Positions 47,918-57,393 of a DNA stretch of 64,000 nucleotides are shown piece by piece (within the stretch, counting starts at the first letter, position 1; each line of letters opens with the position of its first letter). Below the pieces are notes generated by a model. The model was not told the DNA's origin, did not search any database, and saw nothing but the letters and a program-made list of their open reading frames with translations. The DNA is taken from contig NZ_FPJG01000006.1 in assembly GCF_900119165.1 (NCBI RefSeq), forward strand, positions 5,146,001 through 5,210,000, written 5' to 3'. This DNA is from Amycolatopsis australiensis. GTDB lineage: Bacteria; Actinomycetota; Actinomycetes; Mycobacteriales; Pseudonocardiaceae. The position numbers were made by a program, and so were the translations under genes.

Positions 47918-49189
47918 TCAGCCCGCCTTCGCCCACTCGGTGTCCAGGAACGCGCACGCGTCGGCCACGGACTTGCGGCCGGTGATGACGTCCTGGGCGG
48001 CCTGGTCGACCTTGTCCTTCATGCCGGGCAGCAGGCCGTCGTCGGCGGTCTCCCAGCGGAACGCGTGCACCACGGCGTTCTGCTGCACGGCCTGCGTGTA
48101 GAGGTCGTAGCCGGCCTTGAAGGTCGGGCCGACGTCCGCGGGCGGCGTGTAGCCTTTGATCGCCGGGAAGAGGCCGTCGGCCTTGACCGACGCGTCCAGC
48201 TGGTCCTTGTCGAGCTGGAAACCGAGCGCGAACTTCTTGGCCGCGTCCAGGTGCGTGGCCTTCGCGTTGACGATCATGCCGCCGCCGGTGTACGCCGGGA
48301 CGACGAGCTTCCCGTCCTCGGTGGGGAAGTTGAACACGCCGATCTCGAAGTCGTGCTTCTTGCTGTCGGCGTTGGCGGCGAACCAGTTGCCCATCGGGTA
48401 CATCGCGCCCTTGCCGTCGAGGAACGCCTGCTCGGTCGCCGCGTAGTCGCGGGACACGCTCGTCTTGTCCACGTACCCCTTCGCCGCGAGGTCCGCCAGC
48501 TTCGCGAACGCGTGCTGGAACGCCGGATCGGTGAACTTGACCTTGTCCTGACGGCGCTGGGTCAGCCAGTCCGGCATCGTGTTGTAGACCTCGGTGCTGA
48601 CCAGACCGGAGAGGATCATCGACGACGGGAAGCCGTCCTTGCCGCCGCCGATGGTGAACGGCGGGTAGCCCTTGTCCTTGAGCTTTCCCGCGTCGGCGAC
48701 CAGCTCGTCCCACGTCTTCGGTGGCGCGGCGATGCCGGCGTCGGCGAACATCTTCTTGTTGTAGTAGACCGGCGGGATGGTCTGGGTGTTCGCCGGCAGC
48801 TGGTAGAACTTGCCCTTCACCGGGTTGGCCTCGGGGAACTGGAAGTCCTTGAGCTCGTCGGGCGACCACGCGTAGAGGTTGCCCGCTTCGGCGAAGCCCG
48901 CCGAGTCGACGGCGATCATGACGTCCGGGAACTGACCGGACTGCAGGAGCTGCTTCGCGTACGACGTCCGCCCGTCCGCGGTCGGCGCGACGAGCTTCTT
49001 CACCTTGATCCCCGGGTTCTTGTCCGTGACGCGCTTGATGGCGGCGTCCCAGTAGGCCGGGGTCAGGTTCGGGGTCTCGAACGTCAGGAAGGTGATCTCC
49101 GCGTCGCCGCCGCTGCCGGTGTTCGAGCCGACCGAGCACGCGCTCACCGCCAGGAGCGCCGCTGCCCCCAGCGCCAGGAACCTTCTCAT
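47918..49189 (-). CDS. Extracellular sugar-binding lipoprotein of the ABC importer
   Basis: The protein (about 423 aa) has a lipoprotein signal, MRRFLALGAAALLAVSAC, with lipobox LAVSAC, and a family-1 solute-binding fold ('ITFLTFETPNLTPAYWDAAIKRV', 'QFPDVMIAVDSAGFAEAGNLY', 'GKGAMYPMGNWFAAN'). It would be anchored outside the membrane and deliver an oligosaccharide to the two permeases. ATG 49189 has GAGGAAGG upstream; a GTG eight codons earlier is less likely because it would precede the signal peptide with charged residues. First gene of the transport operon. Confidence 0.9.
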   Translation of the reverse strand: MRRFLALGAAALLAVSACSVGSNTGSGGDAEITFLTFETPNLTPAYWDAAIKRVTDKNPGIKVKKLVAPTADGRTSYAKQLLQSGQFPDVMIAVDSAGFAEAGNLYAWSPDELKDFQFPEANPVKGKFYQLPANTQTIPPVYYNKKMFADAGIAAPPKTWDELVADAGKLKDKGYPPFTIGGGKDGFPSSMILSGLVSTEVYNTMPDWLTQRRQDKVKFTDPAFQHAFAKLADLAAKGYVDKTSVSRDYAATEQAFLDGKGAMYPMGNWFAANADSKKHDFEIGVFNFPTEDGKLVVPAYTGGGMIVNAKATHLDAAKKFALGFQLDKDQLDASVKADGLFPAIKGYTPPADVGPTFKAGYDLYTQAVQQNAVVHAFRWETADDGLLPGMKDKVDQAAQDVITGRKSVADACAFLDTEWAKAG

Positions 49190-49220
49190 GTCCCGCACCT
49201 TCCTCGCCGTCACCCACCAT

Positions 49221-49255
49221 ATGCGATGTATGACGCATTCGATCGGATGTATGCG
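49221..49255. promoter_or_regulatory. Candidate operator of the sugar-transport operon
   Basis: ATGCG (49221-49225) and CGCAT (49234-49238) form an inverted repeat, and GATGTATG appears twice (49225-49232 and 49246-49253). The stretch is AT-rich and lies about 30-65 bases before the binding-protein gene. It could bind a LacI-, DeoR- or GntR-type sugar regulator, none of which is encoded nearby. Confidence 0.4.
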
Positions 49256-49306
49256 AGGATGTCAAGCGTCGAATGCCGTCGAAACACGGTTCTCGGGCCA
49301 CATAGG

Positions 49307-51406
49307 TCAGATCTTTATCCGGTCGAGACGGACCACAGTGCTGGCGAAGTCCCCGGCGGGCAGAGCGGGGACGAGGCCGTGCGCGAGCAGGACGGCCCCG
49401 CTGTGCGTGCGGCCGGTGTCCGCGTCGCGGTAGCGCGCGGCCGGGTCGAGGCCGTCGAGCCGCAGCGGGCGCTCCGGCGCGTTGAAGTGCGCGGCCTGCC
49501 GGTAGGCGAAGACGACCGCCCGGCCGCCGTGGACGTACTGGAGCGCGGTGACGCCGTCGTCGGCCGGCGGCCGCAGCCGGTACTGGGCGCCGTGCTGCAC
49601 CACCGGGCGGATGTCCTTGTACAGCGCGATCAGGTCCCGGGCGAGCGCGACGTCCTCGACGGGCCAGCGCACGATGTCGCCGCCGACGCCGAGGACGCCG
49701 GCCATCGCGACGTGGAACCGGAACCGCAGCGGCACCGAGCGGGCCGTCACGAAGTTCGGGTTGTCGGTGACCCACGCCGACATCGCCCGTGCCGGGTAGA
49801 CGTGGCTGTAGCCGTGCTGGATCCGCAGCCGGTCGAGGGCGTCGGTGTTGTCGGAGGTCCAGACCTGGTCGGTGCGCGCGAGCACACCGAGGTCGATCCG
49901 GCCGCCCCCGCCGCTGCACGCCTCGATCCGCAACCCCGGGTGGTCCGCGCGCAGGCGGTCCATGAGCGCGTACACCGCCCGCGTGTGGTCGACCCACAGC
50001 CGATCCTGGTCCGCTTCGCCGGGCCAGCCGGCCTCGCTGAACGGGCGGTTCATGTCCCACTTGAGGAAGTCGATGCCGTGTTCGCCGACGAGCCGGTCGA
50101 GCCAGCCGCGCGCCCACGCGGCGACGTCGGGTCGCGCGAAGTTGAGGACCAGCTGGTTGCGCAGCTCGGACCGGCGCCGGTGCGGGTGGTGCAGCACCCA
50201 GTCCGGGTGCGCGCGGTAGAGGTCGCTGTCGGGGTTGACCATCTCGGGCTCGACCCAGATGCCGAACTTCATGCCCAGGCCGTGCACGGCCTCGACCAGC
50301 GGCCCGAGGCCATCGGGGAAGCGCTCGCGGTTGACCTGCCAGTCACCGAGCCCGGCGTGGTCGCCGGTGCGGGCGCCGAACCAGCCGTCGTCCATGACGA
50401 ACAGCTCGACGCCGAGCGCGGCGGCCCGCTCGGCGAGCGCGCGCTGCCCGGCTTCCGTGACGTCGAAACCCGTGGCTTCCCACGAGTTGTACAGCACCGG
50501 GCGCAGTTCCCCGGGATGGGGCAGGACGTGGTCGAGGACGTAGGCGTGCCACGCCCGGCTGGCCGCGCCGAAGCCGCCCCGCGTGTACAGCCCGGCCGCG
50601 ATCGGCGTGGTCAGCGGCTTTCCCGGCCCGACGCGGTGGACGACGCCGTCCTGCCCGAAGCCGCCGCTCACGGTCAGCCGTCCGGTGGACGAGCGCGTGG
50701 TGGTCAGGCGCCACGACCCGCTCCACGCCAGCGCGACGCCGTAGACCTCGCCGTGCCGCTCGGTCGCCGTCCCGTCGTCGACCATCACCCACGGGTTGGC
50801 GTGGTGGCCGGTGATGCCGCGACGGCTGGCGAACACGGTCTCGCCGTGCGGCGCGGGCACCCGCCGCAGCTGGGTTTCCGCGGCCCAGCGGCCGGTGACG
50901 TGGCTGAGCCGGTAGTCCTCGAACACCGGCAGCGCCCAGGTCGCCGAGTCCGCCCGGATCACCTCGGCTTCGGTGTCCGCGGCGAGCTCGGTCCAGCGTT
51001 CGACGACGTCGCCCCGCAGCCGGTAGTGCAGGGTGATCCGGAAGGGATAGTGCCGGTCGGTGCACCGGATCGCGAGGTGGTCGCCGGTGATCTCGTGCGT
51101 CTCGTACCGCCATTCGAGGGCACGCGTTCCGTCGGCGAAGCGGACTTGCAGAGCGGGCGTCCAGTACCGGGTGCCGCCGTCGGCGGCGAGTTCGCCGAGC
51201 CCTTCGTTCGGGTCGTTGAAGCCGTCCCACCAGGGAAGCGTTTTCCCGGCCAGCTCGACGACGTCGGCGGCGGCGAGCGGGGGACCCCAGTACACGTGCG
51301 CCGGGACATCGTCTTCGTCGAGCCGCAGCGCGTAAGTGCTCGACGTGCCGGTGAGCACCCACGTGCGGTGGTCTTCGAGGAAGCGGATCTCGCCCATGCG
51401 CGCCAT
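49307..51406 (-). CDS. GH36 alpha-galactosidase
   Basis: The 699-aa protein has the GH36 layout: an N-terminal beta-sandwich, then the barrel with 'LYNSWEATGFDVTEAGQ', 'LFVMDDGWFGAR', 'KFGIWVEPEMVNPDSDLYRAHPDWVL', the nucleophile D451 in 'FLKWDMNR' and the acid/base D519 in 'WTSDNTDA'. No signal peptide is present, so it acts inside the cell on galactosides such as melibiose or raffinose imported by the adjacent ABC system. It lies upstream of the transporter genes with a 117-base gap. ATG codons at 51406 and 51397 are both possible. Confidence 0.93.
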   Translation of the reverse strand: MARMGEIRFLEDHRTWVLTGTSSTYALRLDEDDVPAHVYWGPPLAAADVVELAGKTLPWWDGFNDPNEGLGELAADGGTRYWTPALQVRFADGTRALEWRYETHEITGDHLAIRCTDRHYPFRITLHYRLRGDVVERWTELAADTEAEVIRADSATWALPVFEDYRLSHVTGRWAAETQLRRVPAPHGETVFASRRGITGHHANPWVMVDDGTATERHGEVYGVALAWSGSWRLTTTRSSTGRLTVSGGFGQDGVVHRVGPGKPLTTPIAAGLYTRGGFGAASRAWHAYVLDHVLPHPGELRPVLYNSWEATGFDVTEAGQRALAERAAALGVELFVMDDGWFGARTGDHAGLGDWQVNRERFPDGLGPLVEAVHGLGMKFGIWVEPEMVNPDSDLYRAHPDWVLHHPHRRRSELRNQLVLNFARPDVAAWARGWLDRLVGEHGIDFLKWDMNRPFSEAGWPGEADQDRLWVDHTRAVYALMDRLRADHPGLRIEACSGGGGRIDLGVLARTDQVWTSDNTDALDRLRIQHGYSHVYPARAMSAWVTDNPNFVTARSVPLRFRFHVAMAGVLGVGGDIVRWPVEDVALARDLIALYKDIRPVVQHGAQYRLRPPADDGVTALQYVHGGRAVVFAYRQAAHFNAPERPLRLDGLDPAARYRDADTGRTHSGAVLLAHGLVPALPAGDFASTVVRLDRIKI

Positions 51407-51453
51407 CCTGGCGCCGGGCGGGCCCGGTGGCCAGGGGATGTCCCGCTCACCGG

Positions 51454-52398
51454 TCAGGGGCGGCCGGTGAGGTAGCCGCCCATCGTCTTGAAGTACTCGG
51501 CCGCGGGCAGGTCGGTGCCGTCCGCGGTGCGGACGCGCTCGACGACCAGGCCGGGGGACCGCCCGCGCCGGGCCCCGGGGCCGGCCACGATCACCACGCC
51601 GTCGCCCTCGCGGATGAAGACGCGGCCGGGCGTGCCGCCGTAGTGGCCCTTCGACACCGACGCCTTGGTGATCCGCAGCTGTTCGCCGCGGTGGTAGGTG
51701 AACGCGTTGGGGTACGGGTCGGACAGCGCGCGCACGAACCGCTCGATGTCCTCGGGCGGCGAAGTCCAGTCGACGAGGCTGTCCCGCGCCGCGCGCTTGT
51801 GGAAGAAGCTCGCCTTCGACCGGTCCTGCGGCACCGGCGTGTAGCCGCTCTCGATCAGCTGGATGGCTTCGGTGGTGATCGGCGCGATCAGAGCCACGGT
51901 GCGGTGGAACAGGTCGGTCGTCGTGTCGGCGGGCCCGACCGGGATCGCGCGCTGCACGACGATGTCGCCCGCGTCCAGCTCGCCGTCCATCATGTGGGCG
52001 GTGACGCCGACCTCGGGCTCGCCGTTGATCATCGCCCAGATCAGGGGCGAGAAGCCCGCGTACGCCGGCAGCAGCGAGTCGTGGACGTTGAGGGTGCCGT
52101 GGCGCGGCAGGCCGAAGATCTCCGGCGGCAGCCAGGTGCGCCAGTTGTTCGCCACGATCAGGTCGAGGTCCGCCGCGGTCAGCTCGGCGAGCAGCTCGGC
52201 GTCGTCCGGCCGGTTCCGCAGCAGGACGCGGATGCCGTGGGCGGCGGCGAGGTCGGCGACCGAGTCGGCCCAGATGCGCTCGTAGGCGTGGTCGCTCTTC
52301 GGGTGCGTCACCACGAGGGCGATCTCGTGGCCCGCGTCGATGAGCGCCTGGAGGGTCCGGTGCCCCCAGGTCTGGTAGCCGAACATCGCCACGCGCAT
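51454..52398 (-). CDS. N5-hydroxyornithine formyltransferase-like enzyme (formyl-transferase family)
   Basis: The 314-aa protein has the formyltransferase core 'VANNWRTWLPPEIFGLPRHGTLNVHDSLLPAYAGFSPLIWAMINGE' (catalytic Asn-His set), 'VGVTAHMMDGELDAGDIV' (catalytic Asp) and a C-terminal OB-like domain. It resembles Met-tRNA formyltransferase, but its gene is divergent from an ornithine N5-monooxygenase in a siderophore locus, the arrangement known for CchA-type enzymes that formylate N5-hydroxyornithine. It should use 10-formyl-tetrahydrofolate. Iron-box-like sequences in the shared promoter predict iron repression. Confidence 0.85.
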   Translation of the reverse strand: MRVAMFGYQTWGHRTLQALIDAGHEIALVVTHPKSDHAYERIWADSVADLAAAHGIRVLLRNRPDDAELLAELTAADLDLIVANNWRTWLPPEIFGLPRHGTLNVHDSLLPAYAGFSPLIWAMINGEPEVGVTAHMMDGELDAGDIVVQRAIPVGPADTTTDLFHRTVALIAPITTEAIQLIESGYTPVPQDRSKASFFHKRAARDSLVDWTSPPEDIERFVRALSDPYPNAFTYHRGEQLRITKASVSKGHYGGTPGRVFIREGDGVVIVAGPGARRGRSPGLVVERVRTADGTDLPAAEYFKTMGGYLTGRP

Positions 52399-52443
52399 GG
52401 GGAGAGCCTTTCGTGATCGGGGACGAACATCACCACGAACGTA

Positions 52444-52462
52444 CTAGGTGAGGCTTGCCTAA
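52444..52462. promoter_or_regulatory. Iron box (IdeR/DmdR-type), site 1
   Basis: CTAGGTGAGGCTTGCCTAA matches 15 of 19 positions of the actinobacterial iron-box consensus TTAGGTTAGGCTAACCTAA. It lies between the formyltransferase and N5-monooxygenase genes. With Fe2+, a DtxR-family repressor (IdeR/DmdR) would bind and shut down both siderophore genes. Confidence 0.8.
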
Positions 52463-52463
52463 G

Positions 52464-52482
52464 TTAGGTTAGGGTTCCCTGA
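52464..52482. promoter_or_regulatory. Iron box, possible second site
   Basis: TTAGGTTAGGGTTCCCTGA matches 15 of 19 consensus positions and begins two bases after the first site. Two adjacent boxes would allow cooperative binding of a DtxR-family dimer pair, one for each divergent gene. The right half is weaker. Confidence 0.5.
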
Positions 52483-52510
52483 ACCATACCGGAGCGCGTG
52501 AGGGAGCACC

Positions 52511-53818
52511 ATGACTGCAGTGGCCGGCGAACAGGTTCCGCTCTACGACGTCGTCGGGGTGGGCTTCGGGCCGTCGAACCTGGCCCTCGCGATCGCGCTC
52601 GCCGAGCACAACGCCGGCCCGGGCACGCCGGTGACCGCGCACTTCCTCGAGCGGCAACCGCGGTTCGGCTGGCACCGCGGGATGCTCATCGACACCGCCA
52701 CCATGCAGGTCTCGTTCCTCAAGGACCTGGTCACCATGCGGAACCCGACCAGCGAATTCAGCTTCCTCAGCTACCTGCACGCGGCCGGCAGGCTCGTCGA
52801 CTTCATCAACCACAAGAACCTGTTCCCGCTGCGCGTCGAGTTCCACGACTACTTCGAGTGGGCGGCGGCGAAGGTCGACGACGTCGTCTCCTACGGGACC
52901 GAAGTCGTCGCGGTGAAGCCGGTCCACGACGGTGCCGAGATCGCGTACTTCGACGTCCAGGCGTCGGACGGCTCGTCGCTGCGGGCCCGCAACCTGGTGG
53001 TGGGCACCGGCCTGCGGCCCCGGCTGCCCGACGGCGTCACGGCCGGGCCCCGCGTCTGGCACAACAGCGAGCTGCTGTTCCGCCTGGACGCCTTGCGCGG
53101 CACCGATCCGCGCCGGTTCGTCGTGGTCGGCGCCGGCCAGAGCGCGGCGGAGGTCGCGGCGCTGCTGCACGACGAGTTCCCGCGTGCCGAAGTGTGCGCG
53201 GTGTTCGCGCGCTACGGCTACAGCCCGGCCGACGACAGCTCGTTCGCCAACCGCATCTTCGACCCCGACGCCGTCGACCAGTTCTACCGCGCGGGCGAGC
53301 CGGTCAAGGACCGCCTGATGCGCTACCACGGGGCGACCAACTACTCCGCCGTCGACGTCGACCTCATCGACGAGCTGTACCGCCGGGTCTACCGCGAGAA
53401 GGTGCTCGGGGTGCGACGCCTGCGGTTGTTCAACGTCTCGCGCCCGGTGGAGGTGACCGACGCGGGGACGGTGACCGTCGAATCCCTGACCACCGGCGAG
53501 CGCACGGTGCTGGCGGCCGACGCGGTCGTCTACGCCACCGGGTACCGGCCCGCGGACCCGACGTCGCTGCTCGGCGAGCTGGCCGCGCGCTGCCGGCGCG
53601 ACGACGAGGGCCGGCTGCGGGTCGAACGCGACTACCGGATCGCGACGGAACCCGCCCTGCGCGGCGGGATCTACCTGCAGGGCGGGACCGAGCACACGCA
53701 CGGCATCACGTCGTCGCTGCTGTCGAACACGGCGGTGCGGGTGGGCGAGATCCTCAGGTCCATTGTGGACCGCCGGGTGGTCGCGGAGCCGCCGGAGTAC
53801 GCCGTCAGCGCGCGCTGA
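52511..53818 (+). CDS. L-ornithine N5-monooxygenase (siderophore, SidA/PvdA type)
   Basis: The 435-aa flavoprotein has 'DVVGVGFGPSNLALAIAL' (FAD), 'QVSFLKDLVTMRNPTSEFSFLSYL' (substrate/FAD contact typical of N-hydroxylases), 'FVVVGAGQSAAEVAALL' (NADPH) and 'AVVYATGYRP' (C-terminal ATGY motif). It hydroxylates the side-chain amine of ornithine, the first step to hydroxamate iron ligands. The product would then be formylated by the divergent enzyme and used by the NRPS at 57394. Iron-box sites precede it. Its 3' end overlaps the convergent DinB gene by 14 bases. Confidence 0.93.
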   Translation: MTAVAGEQVPLYDVVGVGFGPSNLALAIALAEHNAGPGTPVTAHFLERQPRFGWHRGMLIDTATMQVSFLKDLVTMRNPTSEFSFLSYLHAAGRLVDFINHKNLFPLRVEFHDYFEWAAAKVDDVVSYGTEVVAVKPVHDGAEIAYFDVQASDGSSLRARNLVVGTGLRPRLPDGVTAGPRVWHNSELLFRLDALRGTDPRRFVVVGAGQSAAEVAALLHDEFPRAEVCAVFARYGYSPADDSSFANRIFDPDAVDQFYRAGEPVKDRLMRYHGATNYSAVDVDLIDELYRRVYREKVLGVRRLRLFNVSRPVEVTDAGTVTVESLTTGERTVLAADAVVYATGYRPADPTSLLGELAARCRRDDEGRLRVERDYRIATEPALRGGIYLQGGTEHTHGITSSLLSNTAVRVGEILRSIVDRRVVAEPPEYAVSAR

Positions 53819-54290
53819 GCTGCTCCCGGAGGATGTCGCCGTGGCCGGCGTGGCGGGCGAAGTCCTCGATCAGGAGCAGGTACACGAACCGCAGGTTGAC
53901 CTCGCCGAGCACCGGGTGGGTCCACGTGTCGTCCAGGTCGAACCCCGCCGCGGTCTCGCGGGAGCGCGCGCTCGCCCGCTCGAACTCGGCGATCACGCCG
54001 GCCGGCGTTTCGTCCTCGCCGACGACGAAGCTGGGATCGCCCGCGGTCGTCGGGCCGCCGCACTCGGACTCGGGCAACCCGAGCAGGAACAACGGGAACC
54101 ACCGGCGCTCGGCCGTGGCCGCGTGCTTGACGAGGCCGATCGGCGTCGTCAGCGACGTGACCAGCCGCTTCCGGGCGTCGGTCTCGGAAAGGCCGCGCGC
54201 GGTGTCGATCACCGCGCGCCGGTTGCGGTCCATCATCGCCTCCAGCAGAAGGCGTTCCGGACCGGTGGTGATTTCGGGCAGCACGAACAC
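53805..54290 (-). CDS. DinB-family (DUF664) putative mycothiol-dependent enzyme
   Basis: The protein is about 161 aa and has the DUF664 pattern: 'TTPIGLVKHAATAERRWFPLFLLG' with the first His and 'FVYLLLIEDFARHAGHGDILREQL' with the other two metal His. I chose GTG 54290 because GGAG lies 7 bases upstream; GTG 54353 would add 21 residues of low resemblance. It is convergent with, and overlaps the end of, the N5-monooxygenase gene. A siderophore role is not established; it may be an unrelated thiol transferase. Confidence 0.8.
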   Translation of the reverse strand: MFVLPEITTGPERLLLEAMMDRNRRAVIDTARGLSETDARKRLVTSLTTPIGLVKHAATAERRWFPLFLLGLPESECGGPTTAGDPSFVVGEDETPAGVIAEFERASARSRETAAGFDLDDTWTHPVLGEVNLRFVYLLLIEDFARHAGHGDILREQLSAR

Positions 54291-54365
54291 AGCGCAGCTC
54301 CAGGTGTCGGGATGGCGGCCGGACGGACCTCGGGACGGCACGAGGCGGGCCACGCCCAGGATAGC

Positions 54366-55169
54366 CTAGTTCACCGGCGCCGGGTGGTGGCGGCTGATCG
54401 GGATCACCAGCGGCGTGCCGCTGACCGGGTCCGGCCGCACCTGGCAGCGCACGTCGAAGACCTCGTCCACCAGGTCCTCGGTGATGACCTCCGCCGGGGC
54501 GCCCGAGGCGACGATCCGCCCGGCCTTCATCGCGATCACGTGGTCGGCGTAGCGGCAGGCCTGCGGCAGGTCGTGCAGCACCATGACCACGGTCCGGCCG
54601 TCGCCGCGGTTGAGGTCGACGACCAGGTCGAGCACGTCGATCTGGTGGGCCAGGTCGAGGTAGGTCGTCGGCTCGTCGAGCAGCAGCACCGGCGTGCCCT
54701 GGGCGACGGCCATCGCGATCCACGCGCGCTGCCGCTGGCCGCCGGACAGCTCGTCCACCGGGCGGTCCGCGAGGCCGGTCATGGCGGTCGCGTCGAGCGC
54801 CGCCCGCACCGCGCCTTCGTCCGATGTGGACCATTGCCGCCACCAGCTCTGGTGCGGGGCGCGGCCGCGGGCGACGAGGTCGGCCACCGTCATGCCCTCC
54901 GGCGCGGCCGGGGCCTGCGGCAGGATCCCGAGCCGCTGGGCGACCTGGCGGGTCGGGAGGTCGTGGATCGACCGGCCGTCGAGGTACACCGCGCCCGCTT
55001 CCGGGGTCAGCAACCGGGCGAGCGCGCGCAGGAGCGTCGACTTCCCGCAGGCGTTCGGCCCGACGATCGCGGTGATCCGGCCCGGGGGGACGTCGAGGTC
55101 CAGGCCGTCGATGACGACCCGGTCGTCGTAGGCCACGCGCAGGTCCTGCACGCGCAGGGACGGTGTCAT
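54366..55169 (-). CDS. Ferric-siderophore ABC transporter ATPase (FepC/FhuC type)
   Basis: The 267-aa protein has Walker A '[14 protein letters not shown]', signature '[41 protein letters not shown]' with Walker B, and the switch His in '[18 protein letters not shown]'. The LDLAHQ-x-D pattern is typical of FecE/FhuC ATPases. It would power uptake through the two FecCD-type permeases encoded directly upstream (4-base gap). No siderophore-binding protein is seen in the window. Confidence 0.92.
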   Translation of the reverse strand: MTPSLRVQDLRVAYDDRVVIDGLDLDVPPGRITAIVGPNACGKSTLLRALARLLTPEAGAVYLDGRSIHDLPTRQVAQRLGILPQAPAAPEGMTVADLVARGRAPHQSWWRQWSTSDEGAVRAALDATAMTGLADRPVDELSGGQRQRAWIAMAVAQGTPVLLLDEPTTYLDLAHQIDVLDLVVDLNRGDGRTVVMVLHDLPQACRYADHVIAMKAGRIVASGAPAEVITEDLVDEVFDVRCQVRPDPVSGTPLVIPISRHHPAPVN

Positions 55170-55173
55170 CTTC

Positions 55174-56220
55174 TCAGCCTCTCGAGCCGGATCGGTCGGC
55201 CCTGGCCAGCAGCCAGAGCAGCAGCGGGGCGCCGAGCACGCCGGTCACGATGCCGACCGGCAACGGCGACGACGTCAGCGAGCGGGCGATGATGTCGCTG
55301 CCCAGCACCACGACCGCGCCGGTCAGCGCGGACGCGGTGACCGGCGGCGACGGCAGCCGGGCGAGCCGCTGCGCGATCTGCGGCGCGGTCAGGGCCACGA
55401 ACGAAACCGGGCCCGCGGACGCGGTCGCGAACGCGACCAGGCCGGCGCCGGCGAGCAGCAGGCCCAGCCGGACCGGCTGTACCGGCGTGCCGAGGCCGGC
55501 GGCCACGTCGTCGCCGAGCAGCAGCGTCCCCATCCACCGGGACAGCGCCAGCACCAGCGGGAACAGCACGACGAGCGCGAAGAACAGCGGCACGACGTGC
55601 TCCCAGCCGCGGTTGGCCAGGTTGCCGACCAGCCAGCCGATCGACGCCTGCGCTTCGGTGATCTGGGCCTTGCTCAGCAGGTAGTCGGTGAGGCTGGTGC
55701 ACATCGCGAAGATGCCGATGCCGACCAGCAGGATCCGGTAGCCCGTGGTGCCGCGCCGCCACGCCAGCGCGTACACGAGCAACGCGGTGAGCAGGCCGCC
55801 GGCGAGGCCGAGCGTCGTGGTGCCGAGCCCGCCGCCGAAGCCGAAGGCGATGCCCGCGACGACGAAGGTGGCCGCGCCCGCGTTGATGCCGATCATGTCC
55901 GGGGCGGCCAGCGGATTGCGGGTGATCGTCTGGAACACCGCGCCGGACGCCCCGAACGCGAGCCCGGCCAGCAGCCCGGTCAACGCCCGGGGCAGCCGCA
56001 GCTCCCGCACGATGTAGCCGGTTCCGCCGCCGGTGCCGCCGAACAGGCCGGACAGCACCTCGGAAACGCTCATCGGGACGTCGCCGAACGTCATGCCCGC
56101 GCAGAACACCACGAACACCAGCACCGCGAGGACGACGGAGACGAGCAGCAGCCGCGGCCGGATCCGCCCGGACACCGCGCCGGCGCGGAAGGTGACGCGG
56201 TCGAGCCGCAGCAGGCTCAC
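55174..56220 (-). CDS. FecCD-family ferric-siderophore permease (FepG type)
   Basis: The 348-aa protein has the multi-helix FecCD layout with '[44 protein letters not shown]' and '[12 protein letters not shown]' plus '[22 protein letters not shown]'. It forms the membrane channel with the neighbouring FepD-type subunit. GTG start immediately after the upstream stop (TGAGGTG) shows translational coupling. Confidence 0.92.
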   Translation of the reverse strand: MSLLRLDRVTFRAGAVSGRIRPRLLLVSVVLAVLVFVVFCAGMTFGDVPMSVSEVLSGLFGGTGGGTGYIVRELRLPRALTGLLAGLAFGASGAVFQTITRNPLAAPDMIGINAGAATFVVAGIAFGFGGGLGTTTLGLAGGLLTALLVYALAWRRGTTGYRILLVGIGIFAMCTSLTDYLLSKAQITEAQASIGWLVGNLANRGWEHVVPLFFALVVLFPLVLALSRWMGTLLLGDDVAAGLGTPVQPVRLGLLLAGAGLVAFATASAGPVSFVALTAPQIAQRLARLPSPPVTASALTGAVVVLGSDIIARSLTSSPLPVGIVTGVLGAPLLLWLLARADRSGSRG

Positions 56221-56221
56221 C

Positions 56222-57259
56222 TCAGGACTCCACGAGCTTGCGGCGGCGGACCAGGAAGATGAAGAACGGGGCGCCGAGGAACGCGACGATCACGCCCGCG
56301 CGGACCTCGCCCGGCCGCGCCACGACCCGGCCGAGGATGTCGGCGGCGAGCAGCAGGCACGGGGCCAGCACCGCGGTGTAGGGCAGCAGCCAGCGGTGGT
56401 CGGGGCCGAGCACGAACCGCACGGCGTGCGGGACGATCAGCCCGAGGAACACGATCGGCCCGGCGACGGCGACGGCGGCCCCGGTCAGCAGCGTGATCGC
56501 CACGGCGCCGCGCAGCCGCAGCGGGCCGAGCCTGCGGCCGAGGGAGACCGCGACGTCGTCGCCGAGGGCGAGGCTGTTGAGCGCCGGGCCGCCGGCGATC
56601 GCCAGCACCACGCCGGCGACGAAGAACGGCAGCACCTGCAGCAGCGCGTGGCCGTCCACACCGGACAGCGAGCCGGCGGACCAGAAGCGGTAACGGTTGA
56701 GCGCCACCGGGTCCGACAGCACCATCGCGCTGGTGAACGAGGTGAGCAACGCCGTGACGGCGGCCCCGGCCAGCGCCAGCTTGACCGGGCTCGACCCGGC
56801 GCGCCCGCGGGTGCCGAGGAAGTAGACGACGGCCGTCGCCGCGAGCGCGCCGGCGAAGGCGAACCAGATGTAGCCGTAGAGCGAGCTGATTCCCAGCACG
56901 GTGACCGAGAAGACGATCGCGAACGCGGCCCCGGCGCTGACGCCGAGCAGGCCGGGATCGGCCAGCGGGTTGCGGGTCAGCGCCTGCATGAGCGTGCCGG
57001 CGAGCCCGAGCCCGGCGCCGGCCAGCACTCCGAGCACCGTCCGCGGCATCCGGACACTGTGGATGATCACCGCGTCCGCGGACCCGTCGTCGTGCCAGAG
57101 CACGTGCCAGACGGCAGCGAACGAAATCTCCTTCGACCCCAGCCAGATGCTCAGCAGGGACAGCAGGACCAGCACGGCGAAGGCGGCCAGCAGACCGAGC
57201 GCGCGGCCCGTGTGTGGCGGGCGTCGCGTGAGAGCGATCCCTCCGGGGTCTGTTCGCAC
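56222..57259 (-). CDS. FecCD-family ferric-siderophore permease (FepD type)
   Basis: The 345-aa protein has 'VRMPRTVLGVLAGAGLGLAGTLMQALTRNPLADPGLLGVSAGAAFAIV' and 'LALGDDVAVSLGRRLGPLRL', the marks of FepD/BtuC-type permeases. Its GTG start has GGAGG close upstream. It is the first gene of the uptake operon, divergent from the NRPS gene, with an iron box in the shared 134-bp gap. Confidence 0.92.
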   Translation of the reverse strand: MRTDPGGIALTRRPPHTGRALGLLAAFAVLVLLSLLSIWLGSKEISFAAVWHVLWHDDGSADAVIIHSVRMPRTVLGVLAGAGLGLAGTLMQALTRNPLADPGLLGVSAGAAFAIVFSVTVLGISSLYGYIWFAFAGALAATAVVYFLGTRGRAGSSPVKLALAGAAVTALLTSFTSAMVLSDPVALNRYRFWSAGSLSGVDGHALLQVLPFFVAGVVLAIAGGPALNSLALGDDVAVSLGRRLGPLRLRGAVAITLLTGAAVAVAGPIVFLGLIVPHAVRFVLGPDHRWLLPYTAVLAPCLLLAADILGRVVARPGEVRAGVIVAFLGAPFFIFLVRRRKLVES

Positions 57260-57281
57260 CGCACCTCCGACTGGTACTGAT

Positions 57282-57300
57282 TTAGGTAAGGCTAACCGAT
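57282..57300. promoter_or_regulatory. Iron box between the siderophore uptake operon and the NRPS
   Basis: TTAGGTAAGGCTAACCGAT matches 16 of 19 positions of the DtxR/IdeR consensus, the best match in the window. It lies 23 bases before the FepD-type start and 94 before the NRPS start, so it can repress both directions under iron-rich conditions. A shorter dyad TTAGG-gca-CCTAA at 57332-57344 may be an additional half-spaced site. Confidence 0.85.
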
Positions 57301-57393
57301 GGTACAGGAGTGCGTCTGCACCCTCCGTTTGTTAGGGCACCTAAGTTGGCGCCTCGATCGGGGTGCCGTGAGCGGCGGGAGGCTGGTCTACCG

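Noticed and set aside
47066..51475. A 1469-codon open frame on the plus strand
   Set aside because: It is antisense to the permease, binding-protein and alpha-galactosidase genes, all of which have clear families; its own translation has none.
53805..54290. A siderophore role for the DinB protein
   Set aside because: It lies in the siderophore island but has no iron box or operon link of its own, and the family has no siderophore function known to me.
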